NCBI GenBank assembly: GCA_958510825.1
Contig: OY294045.1
Span: 93,308,988 to 93,372,987, forward strand
Length of the DNA: 64,000 nt
Source of the DNA: Brachypterus glaber
Taxonomy: Eukaryota; Arthropoda; Insecta; Coleoptera; Kateretidae
Direction of reading: 5' to 3'
The notes below the pieces were generated by a model. The model was not told the DNA's origin, did not search any database, and worked only from the letters and a program-made list of their open reading frames with translations. Both the position numbers and the translations under genes were made by a program. Positions 1 through 11,154 of this stretch are shown here, piece by piece (position 1 is the first letter of the stretch; every line of letters begins with the position of its first letter).

Positions 1-115
1 TTACTCCAGGTATTTATAAACTATTCGCTTATACATAAAAATAATTTTATTTGTACACGATCCAAATATTGTTAGAAAATTTTTTAAGGCCAGTAAAAGC
101 TCTGTTTTTTATAAT

Positions 116-1175
116 TAGTACCCGGATATTTGGTATTGATTACGAGGGGCACGCGAAAGTTTAATTTTTTATGAACATGGGTGACACTTACTGAGTATAA
201 TGACACAAATTTTTAATTTAATATAAATATGTTTTAAAGCCTTTAAAATGGCTTGTGCGCGTCCTAAACGCACTACCCTAGAAACTTGGATTCAAAATAT
301 TCCCGAGCTGTAATTTAATCGTGAGGTACTTTTTCGTTTAACTTGCAAAAAAGATATAGGTTGGTTTCAGAAATGCAATGTTTTAAAGCACATCATCAAA
401 ATCTCATAAAAATTACATACAAAAAAGTTTTATTTTGATTTAGTGAGTCCAGTTGTAACATTCCGTGGATGAAAATTGAAAATCCTCAGAGTTTATAGAA
501 AACTGGAAGATGTAAAAGTACCAAGCGAGCGCACAAAGAGAAAAAAAGTACTTTAGTACAGGACAAATATATTTTTAGCATAGATGAAACCACAAATGCT
601 TCTGGTTTAAAGATTTTCCATAATATTTTCAATAGTAGACCTTTTTAATGGCAAAGAAGTTGACTTTTCTAAACTAAATATACATTCTTTAAATATACTC
701 TACTAACTTCGGTAGACATAGAACATTTCTTTTCAGATTATAAATATACTTTTGGTAAGAGAAGACGAAGCTTAATAGCCGAAAATATGGAGAGAATCTT
801 GATGATATATTTTTATTTTCAACAATAATATTACTTAATTAATTATGTTTAAAAATATGGGTACATTTAGTTTTAGAACACTAACATGTAAATATTTTGT
901 AAAATATACATAATATAGTTTTTTGTTGTTTTACCTTTGATATTTGTATAGTTATAACTCTTTTCTAATAAGCCATTATATCCTAAAAGTATAGTTATTC
1001 GCCTGTGTCATAATATTGGGATACACCTCTTTAACGTAATCGTCAAGTTACGCCACCATGAATAATAACTCCCACGGGATGGTTAAGAAAGTGTGCCATT
1101 AATCTTTGAAAACTTTTTTTTTAAATAGTAAAATTCGTGCGCCCCTCGTAATCAATACCAAATACCCGGGGTCTG
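116..1175 (+). mobile_element. hAT DNA transposon, decayed, with TIRs and 8-bp TSD
   Basis: The ends are inverted repeats sharing the core CCCGG-ATATTTGGTATTG and the following ATTACGAGGGGC block. The element is flanked on both sides by the identical octamer TTTATAAT (108-115 and 1176-1183), the target duplication length of hAT elements. The interior holds a broken transposase reading frame on the plus strand (248-830). At about 1.06 kb it is much shorter than an autonomous hAT, so it is an internally deleted, immobile copy. Confidence 0.85.
248..830 (+). pseudogene. hAT transposase remnant
   Basis: A start at 248 opens with MACARPKRTTLETWIQNIPEL-like coding sequence, and near 705-815 the frame reads TSVDIEHFFSDYKYTFGKRR then SLIAENMERI. 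The latter matches the hAT C-terminal dimerisation region (pattern S-V-E/D-x-x-F-S ... K-R-x-S-L ... E-N). The frame is interrupted between these blocks and the catalytic D-D-E core cannot be recovered, so the gene is dead. Its position inside matching TIRs and an 8-bp duplication supports the family call. Confidence 0.7.
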
Positions 1176-1439
1176 TTTATAATCGTGCAGTCCAAATAGT
1201 GGAAATTTTCTCCAATAAGAGTTATTCCCAAAAATCTATATTAAGTATGTATAATATCAACCTTTTAATAAAAAAATAATATAAGACTTAGTGTATAAGA
1301 TTGTGTTAACGAAGTAGATCGAAATATATTTTTAGTTTTTTCGGTATTATAATAGATCAAAAACTTACTTGGAATCTTTATATTGATCGACTTACTAAGG
1401 GGATCAATTTTTATACCTTTCTAGTTTAATCACAGTAGG

Positions 1440-3242
1440 CTTATAAGATAAGACCATTTGGAAGGACTTTTTACTGCCAAACATGGTCGGTTGTGCAAAA
1501 TTTTTGGGAGTCTATATCGATTCTAAACTGCTTTGGAACGACCATATCAACTATGTCTGCAAACGTCTAGGTAGTAATATCTTTCTTTTAAGAATGTTGG
1601 GTGATTGTGTTTCCTTTAAAATTTTAAAAACAGTGTTATGATCTGAATATTTTATATGTTGTTAAAATTTTAAAATAATATTTCTTTAATATTGCGCTAT
1701 GATACAATCTGGCTTCACGAGATTCGGCTTCGGAAGAGTTCGGTGTGTCGGTATAACTTAAAAGTTGTCTAGTAGTCCAAATTGTTTATACAAATTGAAT
1801 TTATGGTTAAAATGATCGTTTCAGATGTCAGAAATAGCAATTAGTTTGCAAATTGATGAGACTGAAACTCTTTTGTCGGGGTAATTAAATATGCGCGGTA
1901 TCTTTGTAGATATTTTGCGCTAATAGCATTGTCAAATAAATTTAACTAGTGACCTTCTTATTAGCTATATAAACTCATGAAAAGATTCATTTTTATCCAG
2001 TTTTAGTTAGACTGCCTCCACGCCAGTTTCAAAAGTGAAAATGTAGTTTCTGTGAGAATTAATTTTGAGATTTATTCTTGAATTAAAAATAGTTTTTAAA
2101 CTTAGAAAAATTTTGAGACTTGTATTATCCGACATGAAAATAATTGGAAACTTATAAATACTGTTAGTATGAACACTGATAGAAATTTTGACGAATATTA
2201 ATTAACTTTGAAAAATATTTTGTAAAATAATTTAAATGACTTATACGAACCAGTTTTAATATACACTAAGAAAAATGTGGACAATAAATTGGGATTTGAA
2301 AATGATTGCGAATAGTTGGGATTTCAAACATAGAATGTTTTAAGTTAGTAGTATTTAATGGAAAACTAATATATAATGGAAATTAGAATTTAAGGGCTTT
2401 GCATAGAAATAGGACTTAGAAGTAAGAATTGATCTTTCATGTTCTTGGAGAATTTATTCACATTTATTTAATATATTATTCTTAAGTTAAGAAGAAATCG
2501 TTTTATCTGTTTCCTAAGCGCCGTCTCCTAGAATACCCGGTCCGAATAAAGTGATAAGTGGTTAAGTATATTCTCCGCTCGGGTATACTTTAAATACGAT
2601 GGAAGATTGTATGGCCAACCTAACTGAGTAAGTTATAATAAAAGTTATAATTAACTGCTCGGCTATAACCGAATTATATACCATATCACAACGATAGTGA
2701 TAGAATTCGACATCACTGCATTAGAAGAAAAATATTATATATTAGAAAAAATCCACTTCACTACAACAGTTTATTTTTCCCTGAGCCACTCTATTATGAG
2801 TTACGCTATACTTGCCTGAGGTTCAGCGTCCAACTGTCATAGGGTATTTGGTTTACAGCGCCGAGCCATTAGAATACTTGACAAATTGGAATATCGTGAT
2901 GACTGCCGCATGTCCTTTAATAAGCTAGGAATATTAACTTTTCCATCTCAATATATTTTTGATTGTTTAATGTATGTCAAGATTAACATTGATAAATTTG
3001 TTTCTTATAGTGATGTTTACTCTTATGCTACCAGAAATCGCACCAGGTTTGGTACTAGGTTTTGTAGGCTAACGCGTAATCGACAAAGTCTCGACTTTAA
3101 TGCGCTAAAACTATTTAATAAACTTCCTTTCAGTGTTAAAGCCCTTTCAAACAATTTATTTAGAAACAGGACTAAGTCATATTTGATCAAAAAGGCATTT
3201 TATTCAATCGAGGAGTACCTCGTTGTTGAGCATGACTTCTAA
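1440..3242 (+). pseudogene. LINE ORF2 C-terminal fragment (reverse transcriptase tail), split
   Basis: The first part reads KFLGVYIDSKLLWNDHI (about 1496-1550), the conserved block downstream of the RT catalytic motifs. Across the LTR it continues as SYAILAWGSAS and LQRRAIRIL, then a C-terminal tail of about 118 residues ending KAFYSIEEYL before a stop at 3242. Removing 1634-2769 restores the reading frame, which shows the LTR landed inside a coding copy. The same AFYS-FEEF-like terminus recurs in other LINE fragments of this window. No catalytic RT motif survives. Confidence 0.8.
1634..2765 (+). mobile_element. Solo LTR (Ty3/Gypsy-like) with 4-bp TSD
   Basis: The segment begins TGTTATGATC, ends CACTACA (the TG...CA termini of LTRs), and is flanked by ACAG at 1630-1633 and 2766-2769. 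It lies inside a LINE reading frame that is restored if the segment and one ACAG are removed. A TATA-like TATATAAA at 1966-1973 suggests plus-strand orientation. No internal gag-pol region or second LTR is present, so it is a recombination remnant. A 4-bp duplication fits Gypsy; BEL or Copia would normally leave 5 bp. Confidence 0.75.
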
Positions 3243-3395
3243 AGGATTGCTCTCACTTGGTTCATTAATTTTTATTTAGCTTTTAAATATTGTTCTATTT
3301 CGTATTGTATTTTTTTTAAATATTGTATTTTGTATTAATAATTATTATAACTATAATTTGACGAGTGTAAATACTTTGTATCTTAACGCAATAAA

Positions 3396-3510
<115 letters not shown>

Positions 3511-3758
3511 AAAGTATCGCCAACATCTCGGTTTGTTTGTAAACAAATAGTAGGTATATTCAGGCCTGAACAATAAAAATTACCAGTAACTGTTATTGTT
3601 GTCTCTGTTAGAACAAAGCTGTGCGAGTAAGACAGACAAATGTATATGTTGGCTACGTTTTTTTGTCAGTTTTTACAAATGAAATGCCTATTCTATAGAG
3701 AAGAGTTATTAGTTCCTTGGTTTGGTGTTATAAGCTAAAAAATTTAAATAGTACTTAC

Positions 3759-3966
3759 TTGAATCAAATGCGATTTCACTAAGAAGTATCCATTTATCGG
3801 CAAAGCTAAGACGCAACTTGATAAACTTGGCGGGACGGCCCCTGAGTTCTATGGAAACATTTCTTGCATTTTCACGTTGGCGATCAGCTGATATTACTTT
3901 AACAACGGGTTTAGGTTGGTATCTCTCCCCATCCAAACTAAACCAAACTTCACACAAAAGGAACAC
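3759..3966 (-). CDS. Ddr: Discoidin domain receptor, DS-like domain exon (downstream exon)
   Basis: Discoidin domain receptors are collagen-binding receptor tyrosine kinases of the plasma membrane. This 208-bp internal exon follows a polypyrimidine tract and AG (3968-3967) and starts GTG-TTC in phase 0. It encodes VFLLCEVWFSLDGERY, a loop ending RPAKFIKLRL, then SFADKWILLSEIAFDS. That pattern matches the end of the vertebrate DDR DS-like ectodomain (FADTWMMFSEI). It ends at 3759 in phase 1 before donor GTAAGTAC (3758 downward). The phase-0 start matches the phase-0 end of the exon at 39990. The next exon towards the transmembrane segment is not found in 1-3758. An ATG is not expected here. 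Gene identity is by motif memory, not a search. Confidence 0.87.
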
Positions 3967-4010
3967 CTAAAAAAAAAACAACAATATAAATTGTAAATTT
4001 TTTAAAATAA

Positions 4011-4290
4011 TAATTATAAACAAGCCGTGAAGATATGTAATGCTACACATTTCATTATAATTTATTCACACTAAATGGTATATTGCATTTTCACAAATAC
4101 TTAAAAAAAATATATTTTCAAAAAAAATAGATTTTTTTTTAAAGTTGTTTTTTGAAAAACGAAAGTAATTTATAACGATATTAGATTTCCTGCAAACTAA
4201 AGTTGCGCCCAGACTTTCATAAATTATGCAACACTCAGGTGTATAAATGGTTGCCTATTCAAGCAAATTCCCGTTTCATAATATTTTAAA
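4011..4290. repeat. Dispersed repeat, A/T-run rich
   Basis: The block AAGCCGTGAAGATATGTAAT followed by GCTACACATT and a run of A/T homopolymers recurs at 62571-62720 with about 85% visible identity. Family unknown; no coding capacity. Confidence 0.55.
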
Positions 4291-4358
4291 ATAATAATAA
4301 TAATAATAATAACTTTATTTTAAATAGGCAAGCCTAATATACACAAGTTATTAGTTAT
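4291..4358 (-). repeat. LINE 3'-end fragment and (AAT)n, duplicated around a Penelope insertion
   Basis: Read on the minus strand this ends GCTTGCCTATTTAAAATAAA then G(TTA)n, the form of a LINE 3' end with polyadenylation signal and tail. The same stretch recurs at 5622-5707 on the other side of the Penelope-like pair. It therefore looks like an unusually long target-site duplication of about 65-85 bp. Confidence 0.6.
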
Positions 4359-4487
4359 AAAGAACTTTCACTTTCGGGTTTAGACCGTGTTAATGGATTT
4401 TCACTTTCCGACGTTTCGTCTCTTACTACTAGAGACATCTTCAGGGATTAATCTGAAACTAAGTTTCGAATCAACTTGTGTCACTAT

Positions 4488-5164
4488 TTATGACGAGTTG
4501 TGGTTATTCACCCGTGACGAGGTTTTTCCTATCAAAGACTTCCATATTGCAGGTAAGTGGTAACCAGTGTCCCGATTGATATTGTTAGGATGCTTGATGA
4601 TTTCTATCGATTCCCGTATCTTCCTTGGCATTTTTCTGTTTTCTGTTAATATTTGTTTTGTTTCAGACAAATTGATTTTATGACCTGTTTCATGTACATG
4701 TTCGGCTACTGCCGATAAGGAAATTTGTTTCTTTCTTATATTGCGCTCATGCTCTTGAAGTCTTGTAGAAATTTTTCTCTTAGTTTCACCTATGTAAACC
4801 GTACCACAGGAGCAGGGTATTTTATATACGCCTTCTGAACTCAGGGGTATTTTGTCTTTTGTTGAAGTCAAACATTGACCTAATTTTTGGTTGGACCGAA
4901 ATATAGGCTTAATATTTGACTTCTTCAAAAGTTTACCTATTTTATCCGTGATACCGCTTACATAGGGAAGTATAACTTGTGTCTGTCTGTCATTGTCACT
5001 ATTGTCCTGTTGTTTGGGTCTGGGATTTCTGTATTTGTATATGATCTTATTAATGTCTTTTTTGGTATAACCGTTCATGGTCAAGGCTTTGGTTAGTTTA
5101 AGGAGTTCTGTGTCTAGGGAATTCTTGTCTGAAATCATGAAAGCCCTATGAACAAGTGAATTAA
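4488..5164 (-). pseudogene. Penelope-like ORF C-terminus with GIY-YIG endonuclease, 5'-truncated
   Basis: The frame is open from about 5164 (VVNSLVHRAFMISDK, the RT-thumb/linker region of Penelope ORFs) to a stop at 4488, about 225 residues. The GIY-YIG nuclease is evident as GVYKIPCSCGTVYIGETKRK, with downstream R...QEHERNI, the H-containing AEHVHETGHKI and a C-terminal IWKSLI. The CxC and H-x-x-x-H residues match the zinc-binding motif of animal Penelope GIY-YIG domains. The reverse transcriptase is missing. The apparent methionine at 5138 is internal, not a true start. Confidence 0.85.
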
Positions 5165-5181
5165 CTACCGAGCGTTTTTTA

Positions 5182-5488
5182 CATAGGTGAAACTAAGAGA
5201 AAAATTTCTACAAGACTTCAAGAGCATGAGCGCAATATAAGAAAGAAACAAATTTCCTTATCGGCAGTAGCCGAACATGTACATGAAACAGGTCATAAAA
5301 TCAATTTGTCTGAAACAAAACAAATGTTAACAGAAAACAGAAAAATGCCAAGGAAGATACGGGAATCGATAGAAATCATCAAGCATCCTAACAATATCAA
5401 TCGGGACACTGGTTACCACTTACCTGCAATATGGAAGTCTTTGATTGGAAAAACCTCGTCACGGGTGAACAACCACAACTCGTCATAA
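5182..5488 (+). pseudogene. Penelope-like GIY-YIG fragment, inverted partial copy
   Basis: The second half of the same nuclease (from IGETKRKISTRLQEHERNI onward) is repeated on the plus strand, nearly identical to the minus copy. One visible difference is KQM for KQI. It lacks the GVY half of the GIY-YIG motif and cannot be functional alone. Confidence 0.85.
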
Positions 5489-5621
5489 ATAGTGACACAA
5501 GTTGATTCGAAACTTAGTTTCAGATTAATCCCTGAAGATGTCTCTAGTAGTAAGAGACGAAACGTCGGAAAGTGAAAATCCATTAACACGGTCTAAACCC
5601 GAAAGTGAAAGTTCTTTAAAT

Positions 5622-5624
5622 AAA

Positions 5625-5660
<36 letters not shown>

Positions 5661-5707
5661 TTTATTTTAAATAGGCAAGCCTAATATACACACGTTATTA
5701 GTTATAA
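5622..5707 (-). repeat. (AAT)n and LINE 3' end, right duplicate
   Basis: Second copy of the 4291-4358 sequence, with a longer (AAT)n run. It continues into unassigned A+T-rich DNA to about 6070. Confidence 0.6.
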
Positions 5708-6076
5708 AAAAAATAATACAAAGAATGGTAGTTGCAATAACTTAGTGCCGATGATTTTACAAGATGCTTTCAACTATTAATATTTTTTATTATATATATT
5801 TATAATATACAAAATAATTATAATTATAAACTATAGCCACATGTATAATAATTTACATTTTATTAAAACATTATTTTAGAAAATAAGGCTTGGGGATGTT
5901 TGGTATGATTGTGTATTGTAATTAGTGTACAGTATAATTTCAGGTAATTTAATTTCATTCGACATGAAATATGCCGAAGGCGCTTGGTTCGTACATAATA
6001 ACATCATATTGTTTTCAATTGTTTTTGGGCTTATTTTTTATTGGAAAATAAAAATAAACGAAGCATAAAGGTTATT

Positions 6077-6154
6077 TCGATGGTCTAGCTACAAATGTGC
6101 TAACTACATAAGGTTACCCTATGTACTTAGCATATTTGTACGCTAGACCATCGA
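6077..6154. repeat. 78-bp foldback hairpin (micro-MITE or hairpin RNA candidate)
   Basis: Arms TCGATGGTCTAGC-TACAAAT... and their complement pair over about 36 bp with four small differences around a TTACC-type loop. The A+T-rich flanks show no other structure. Confidence 0.6.
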
Positions 6155-7329
6155 TTTATTCTGAATATTCAGTTACAAATGGAGGTGTATTTGCTGGATT
6201 AATTTTGAAAAAAAAATTAACAATGTAAATCTTCAAAAGTAATTTGAATAAATAATTAATAATAATTTGATGTTAATTTATTTTGAAACCGATATTATGA
6301 TAGTTGAAAAAAATAGTCATATGTAATACACCAACAGAGAGGTATATTCACTTCGTGAAAATTTCGGATATATCGAAAATAAACGGAACCTGGAGGTGTG
6401 TTTGCAGGACTATTTTTTGAAACAATTTTTTAACAATTTAAATCTTCAAAAGTAATTTGAATAAATAATTAATATTAATTTGATGTTAATTTATTTTGAC
6501 ACAATAAATTCATGTTTGAGATTTTTAATTTTTGAAATAAAAAGGATCTAAATTTGTTAAATTTTATTAATATTGAATAAAAATAAGCTAATAAGACATA
6601 AAAATTGCCTTAATTGTGCATTTTAGTTGATATTTTCTTATAATATTACATTATCAAGCTTGTTACATCAAAGAACTAGAAAACTGGTATATGTTCGATT
6701 TTCTGGTATATATTCGAGACGAAAATATCCCGTCGTTATGGTAATGCCTTGTTTTTGTTGGTTGAAACCGATATTATTTTAATTATTCGCATGCATTTTC
6801 TGTAATAAACTTTGAAAAAACTGACAATTAATTGTCAAATTAATCTAACCTATTTCTTAAAATCTTACTTAAACTATAAAATAGTTAGTAAAATTGACAT
6901 TTTAGCATATTTAAATCTTGCGTTTTTTGTGGGTCCAACTTTACACCGAGAGAGAGAGGTATATTTCGATGTATCGAAAATATACGGAACCTGGAGGTGT
7001 ATTTGCAGGACTATTTTTTGAAACAATTTTTTACAATTTAAATCTTCAAAATTAATTTCAATAAATAATTAACAATTAATTTGATGTTAATTTATTTTGA
7101 CACAATAAATTCATGTTTGACATTTCTAACTTTTGTAATAAAAAAGATCTAAATTCGTAAAATTTTATTAATATTGAATAAAAATAAGCTAATAAGACAT
7201 AAAAATTGCCTTAATTTTGCGTTTTAGTTGATATTTTGTTATACATTATCAAGCTTGTTATGTTAAAGAACTAGAAAACTAGTATATATTCGTATAATAC
7301 ACCTACGTGTTGCAAAATTTATTTAAAAG

Positions 7330-7912
7330 TCTGTATCTCCAAAACGTTATATTCTAGCAAAAACTGTATATAAGATTTTTTGTAGGGCTTAAAAATAGCT
7401 TTTTTATGATATGGTTTTTTGAAATCGGTTAATAAATGAGTTATGCCAAAAAAACATATTACTTTAATATCTCGAAAACAATGTATTTTAGGAAAAAAAT
7501 ATTTATCATTTTTTGAACAATTTAAAAATATCTTTTGTATAAGTGCTAAATTAATAAAATACAATAATAATTAACTTAATTATAAACAAAAAACGCTTAA
7601 AATAGTAGTTTTACCCCATTCTTACCCCCTTACCCCCAATCGTTTACCCCTAAAATCTAATCAGCTCTTCGAAATATTATAAGAAACAATATGCAAAAAA
7701 CCGCTTGTCGATAGCTTTTTTAGAAATAGAGTTATCGAGTTTACACCCAGACAGACAGACAGAGAGACGGACGGACGCAATTTTTTTTCACTGATTTCAA
7801 CTCAAAAAGGTCTAAAACGTTGAGAAATGTGAAAAAATATGGTCATAGATTTTGACTTTTCGGCGAAGATTTCAATATATCGGCACTGTTAGTAGCACTA
7901 AGTGCCGATGTA
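7330..7912 (+). mobile_element. CATCGGCACT-family non-autonomous DNA element, left end missing
   Basis: Aligns by eye with the complete copies at 24409 and 28202. Shared landmarks are the CAGACAGACAGACAGAGAGA tract, TTTTGACTTTTCGGCGAAG, and the terminal GCACTAAGTGCCGATGTAA. The left TIR was lost before the tandem duplication. Confidence 0.7.
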
Positions 7913-8969
7913 AAAATGTACTATTTCCTACGATCCTCTATGAAAATTACATTTAGCACATGCTTTTGTTTTAGAAAACACCTTATATCACACTAGTCCG
8001 TCTTTAAACTCCAAACGAAAATAAACGGAACCTGGAGGTGTGTTTGCAGGACTATTTTTTGAAACAATTTTTTAACAATTTAAATCTTCAAAAGTAATTT
8101 GAATAAATAATTAATATTAATTTGATGTTAATTTATTTTGACACAATAAATTCATGTTTGAGATTTTTAATTTTTGAAATAAAAAGGATCTAAATTTGTT
8201 AAATTTTATTAATATTGAATAAAAATAAGCTAATAAGACATAAAAATTGCCTTAATTGTGCATTTTAGTTGATATTTTCTTATAATATTACATTATCAAG
8301 CTTGTTACATCAAAGAACTAGAAAACTGGTATATATTCGATTTTCTGGTATATATTCGAGACGAAAATATCCCGTCGTTATGGTAATGCCTTGTTTTTGT
8401 TGGTTGAAACCGATATTATTTTAATTATTCGCATGCATTTTCTGTAATAAACTTTGAAAAAACTGACAATTAATTGTCAAATTAATCTAACCTATTTCTT
8501 AAAATCTTACTTAAACTATAAAATAGTTAGTAAAATTGACATTTTAGCATATTTAAATCTTGCGTTTTTTGTGGGTCCAACTTTACACCGAGAGAGAGAG
8601 GTATATTTCGATGTATCGAAAATATACGGAACCTGGAGGTGTATTTGCAGGACTATTTTTTGAAACAATTTTTTAACAATTTAAATCTTCAAAAGTAATT
8701 TGAATAAATAATTAACAATTAATTTGATGTTAATTTATTTTGACACAATAAATTCATGTTTGACATTTCTAATTTTTTTAATAAAAAAGATCTAAATTCG
8801 TAAAATTTTATTAATATTGAATAAAAATAAGCTAATAAGACATAAAAATTGCCTTAATTTTGCGTTTTAGTTGATATTTTGTTATACATTATCAAGCTTG
8901 TTATGTTAAAGAACTAGAAAACTAGTATATATTAGTATAATACACCTACGTGTTGCAAAATTTATTTAA

Positions 8970-9555
8970 AAGTCTGTATCTCCAAAACGTTATATTCTAG
9001 CAAAAACTGTATATAAGATTTTTTGTAGGGCTTAAAAATAGCTTTTTTATGATATGTTTTTTTGAAATCGGTTAATAAATGAGTTATGCCAAAAAAACAT
9101 ATTACTTTAATATCTCGAAAACAATGTATTTTAGGAAAAAAATATTTATCATTTTTTGAACAATTTAAAAATATCTTTTGTATAAGTGCTAAATTAATAA
9201 AATACAATAATAATTAACTTAATTATAACCAAAAAACGCTTAAAATAGTAGTTTTACCCCATTCTTACCCCCTTACCCCCAATCGTTTACCCCTAAAATC
9301 TAATCAGTTCTTCGAAATATTATAAGAAACAATATGCAAAAAACCGCTTGTCCATAGCTTTTTTAGAAATAGAGTTATCGAGTTTACACCCAGACAGACA
9401 GACAGAGAGACAGACGGACGCAATTTTTTTTCACTGATTTCAACTCAGAAAGGTCTAAAACGTTGAGAAATGTGAAAAAATATGGTCATAGATTTTGACT
9501 TTTCGGCGAAGATTTCAATATATCGGCACTGTTAGTAGCACTAAGTGCCGATGTA
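8970..9555 (+). mobile_element. CATCGGCACT-family element, duplicate copy
   Basis: Second copy carried by the 1.64-kb duplication, with the same left deletion. Confidence 0.7.
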
Positions 9556-9656
9556 ACAATGTACTATTTCCTACGATCCTCTATGAAAATTACATTTAGC
9601 ACATTCTTTTGTTCTTTAGAAAACACCTTATATCACACTAGTCCGTCTTTAAACTC

Positions 9657-10137
9657 GATAACTCCATTTTTAAATAAGATATGGACAAGCGGTTTTTTGT
9701 ATATTGTTTCTTATCGTATTTCAAAGAGCTGATTAGATTTTGGGGGGTAAGAATGGGGCAAAACTCCTATTTTTAGCGTTTTTTGGTTATAATTAAGGCA
9801 ATTATTATTGTGTTTTATTAATTTAGCACTTATATGAAAGATAATTTGAAATTGGTCAAAAAATGTTACAAACAATGTTTTTCTAAAATGCATTGTTTTC
9901 GAGATATTGGCGTTTAAAGCAGTAAAACGTTTTTTTAAGTGCGATATACTTATTTATAACCCGATTTCAAAAAAAAAATATTTTAAATGAAAGCTATTTT
10001 TTTCGGCGAAGGTTGCAATACATCGGCACTCTTAGTATACTGCCTTGCTAAGCTGAAAGGTCCTATCTGTATATGTTAAACCAATGTAGATAGGACCTTT
10101 CAGCTTAGCACGGCAGTATAGTAGTACAGTGCCGATG
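9657..10137 (-). mobile_element. CATCGGCACT-family element, inverted copy
   Basis: Opposite orientation to the two preceding copies. It ends in ACATCGGCACTCTTAGTA, where an 85-bp hairpin (10036-10120) has inserted at a TA between the hairpin-forming end repeats. Confidence 0.7.
10036..10120. mobile_element. 85-bp hairpin micro-MITE inserted at TA
   Basis: Arms of about 37 bp (TATACTGCC...TAAGCTGAAAGGTCCTATCT) are nearly perfect complements. Compared with intact family members (CTTAGTAGCACTAAG) the hairpin interrupts the element at a TA dinucleotide, indicating TA target choice. Confidence 0.65.
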
Positions 10138-10322
10138 TAAATAAAAAATATGATTGTTATTATATTTAATGTACTCTGTAATTATGATTTATTAAATAAA
10201 TTGAATTGAATTAAAATAATTTTAAAATTATTTCCCCTGCACCGTGGGGTCAAATTTTCACGTTTGTTTTAAATCGTTTAACAAGTAATCACATAATATG
10301 CCTTTCCGGATTTTATTTATTA

Positions 10323-10461
10323 GGGAACGTTCAAGTATTACGTAACGCAAATTTTGATCATTTTGTAACGCTATTTTCCTATACCATTAACATGGGCGTA
10401 AATCTCTAAAATGACCCCCACCCCCCCCCCTAGGAGCGTTACGTAATATTTGAACGTTCCC
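10323..10461. mobile_element. PIF/Harbinger MITE, 139 bp, TTA TSD
   Basis: TIRs GGGAACGTTCAAGTATTACG / complement, flanked by TTA on both sides (10320-10322 and 10462-10464). A 3-bp TWA duplication is the PIF/Harbinger signature. A sister copy lies at 46252-46492. Confidence 0.85.
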
Positions 10462-10736
10462 TTACATGTTCAAACAAAAAAAAAAGTATTTTCTTTAACA
10501 AACTTATTTTAAAATTTTAAAACCACTCGTATAATTAAAAAAAAACCCTTATAAAAATAACGTCGTATTTACTTTACACTTTAAATATCCATTTTAACGT
10601 TAAATATTTAATTAAAAACTGTATTTATTTCTATAAAGTTTATGCAATATTTATTTTTCAAAAATTTTAAATTATAACTATAAATTGGGCGTACGTGGGA
10701 CAATTTAAATTAAAAGTAATCATTCACTAAGAATAA

Positions 10737-11154
10737 CACAGGTTTACAAAAAAAAAGACAGCACTATTTGACCGGACCATGGTATTCCTAAGTATTTTGG
10801 CGCCCTGAATCAGATCCCGGGGTCAGTTTTGCCCCATCACGTCAGGAAAACGAGATTTCAAGGTCATTTGAGGTCAAAATGGTGATTTTTTGGGAGCGGC
10901 GGGACAACATCTCAAGCGACCTGTTAACTTCACGGGTAACTGTGTAGGTCTTGAATACTTTCTGAACGTTGAGATGTTGTCCCGGGGCCGCTCCCAAAAA
11001 ATCACCATTTTGACCTCCAAATGACCTTGAAATCTCGTTTTCCTGACGTGAAATGGGGCAAAACTGACCCCGGGATCTGATTCAGGGCGCCAAAATATCT
11101 AGGAATACCATGGTCCGGTCAAATAGTCCTGACTTTTTTTTTTGTAAACCTGTG
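10737..11154. mobile_element. 418-bp foldback MITE, TAA TSD (PIF/Harbinger-like)
   Basis: Nearly the whole element is an inverted repeat with arms of about 175 bp. They begin CACAGGTTTACAAAAAAAAA and include GGCGCCCTGAATCAGATCCC. Both flanks are TAA (10734-10736, 11155-11157). Its base composition is clearly more G+C-rich than the surroundings. No coding capacity. Confidence 0.8.

Larger units (their letters stand above)
4359..5617. mobile_element. Penelope-like element, two truncated copies head to head
   Basis: The two outer ends are inverted copies of the same 3' region: AAAGAACTTTCACTTTCGGG at 4359 and its complement ending at 5617. The longer copy points left (5164 to 4359), the shorter right (5182 to 5617), joined at about 5165-5181. 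Inverted partial copies at the 5' junction are characteristic of Penelope insertions. Each terminus contains a hairpin with flanking CTGAAGA and GAAAC, a degenerate hammerhead-like motif. Confidence 0.85.
6376..9656. repeat. 1.64-kb direct tandem duplication
   Basis: Unit 1 (about 6376-8016) and unit 2 (about 8019-9656) begin with ATAAACGGAACCTGGAGGTG and end with CACTAGTCCGTCTTTAAACT. They differ by only scattered bases. Within each unit a 200-bp segment beginning CCTGGAGGTG occurs twice, 601 bp apart. Each unit also holds a copy of the CATCGGCACT element. Short open frames in the units are not genes. Confidence 0.9.

Noticed and set aside
5530..5575. Active hammerhead ribozyme in the GIY-YIG Penelope ends
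   Set aside because: CTGAAGA and GAAAC flank a good hairpin, but there is an extra U before stem II, no workable stem III and only about 3 bp of stem I; treated as degenerate.
6812..9207. Paired 69- and 81-residue frames as conserved genes
   Set aside because: They lie in a young tandem duplication and span transposon sequence; identity reflects recency, not selection.
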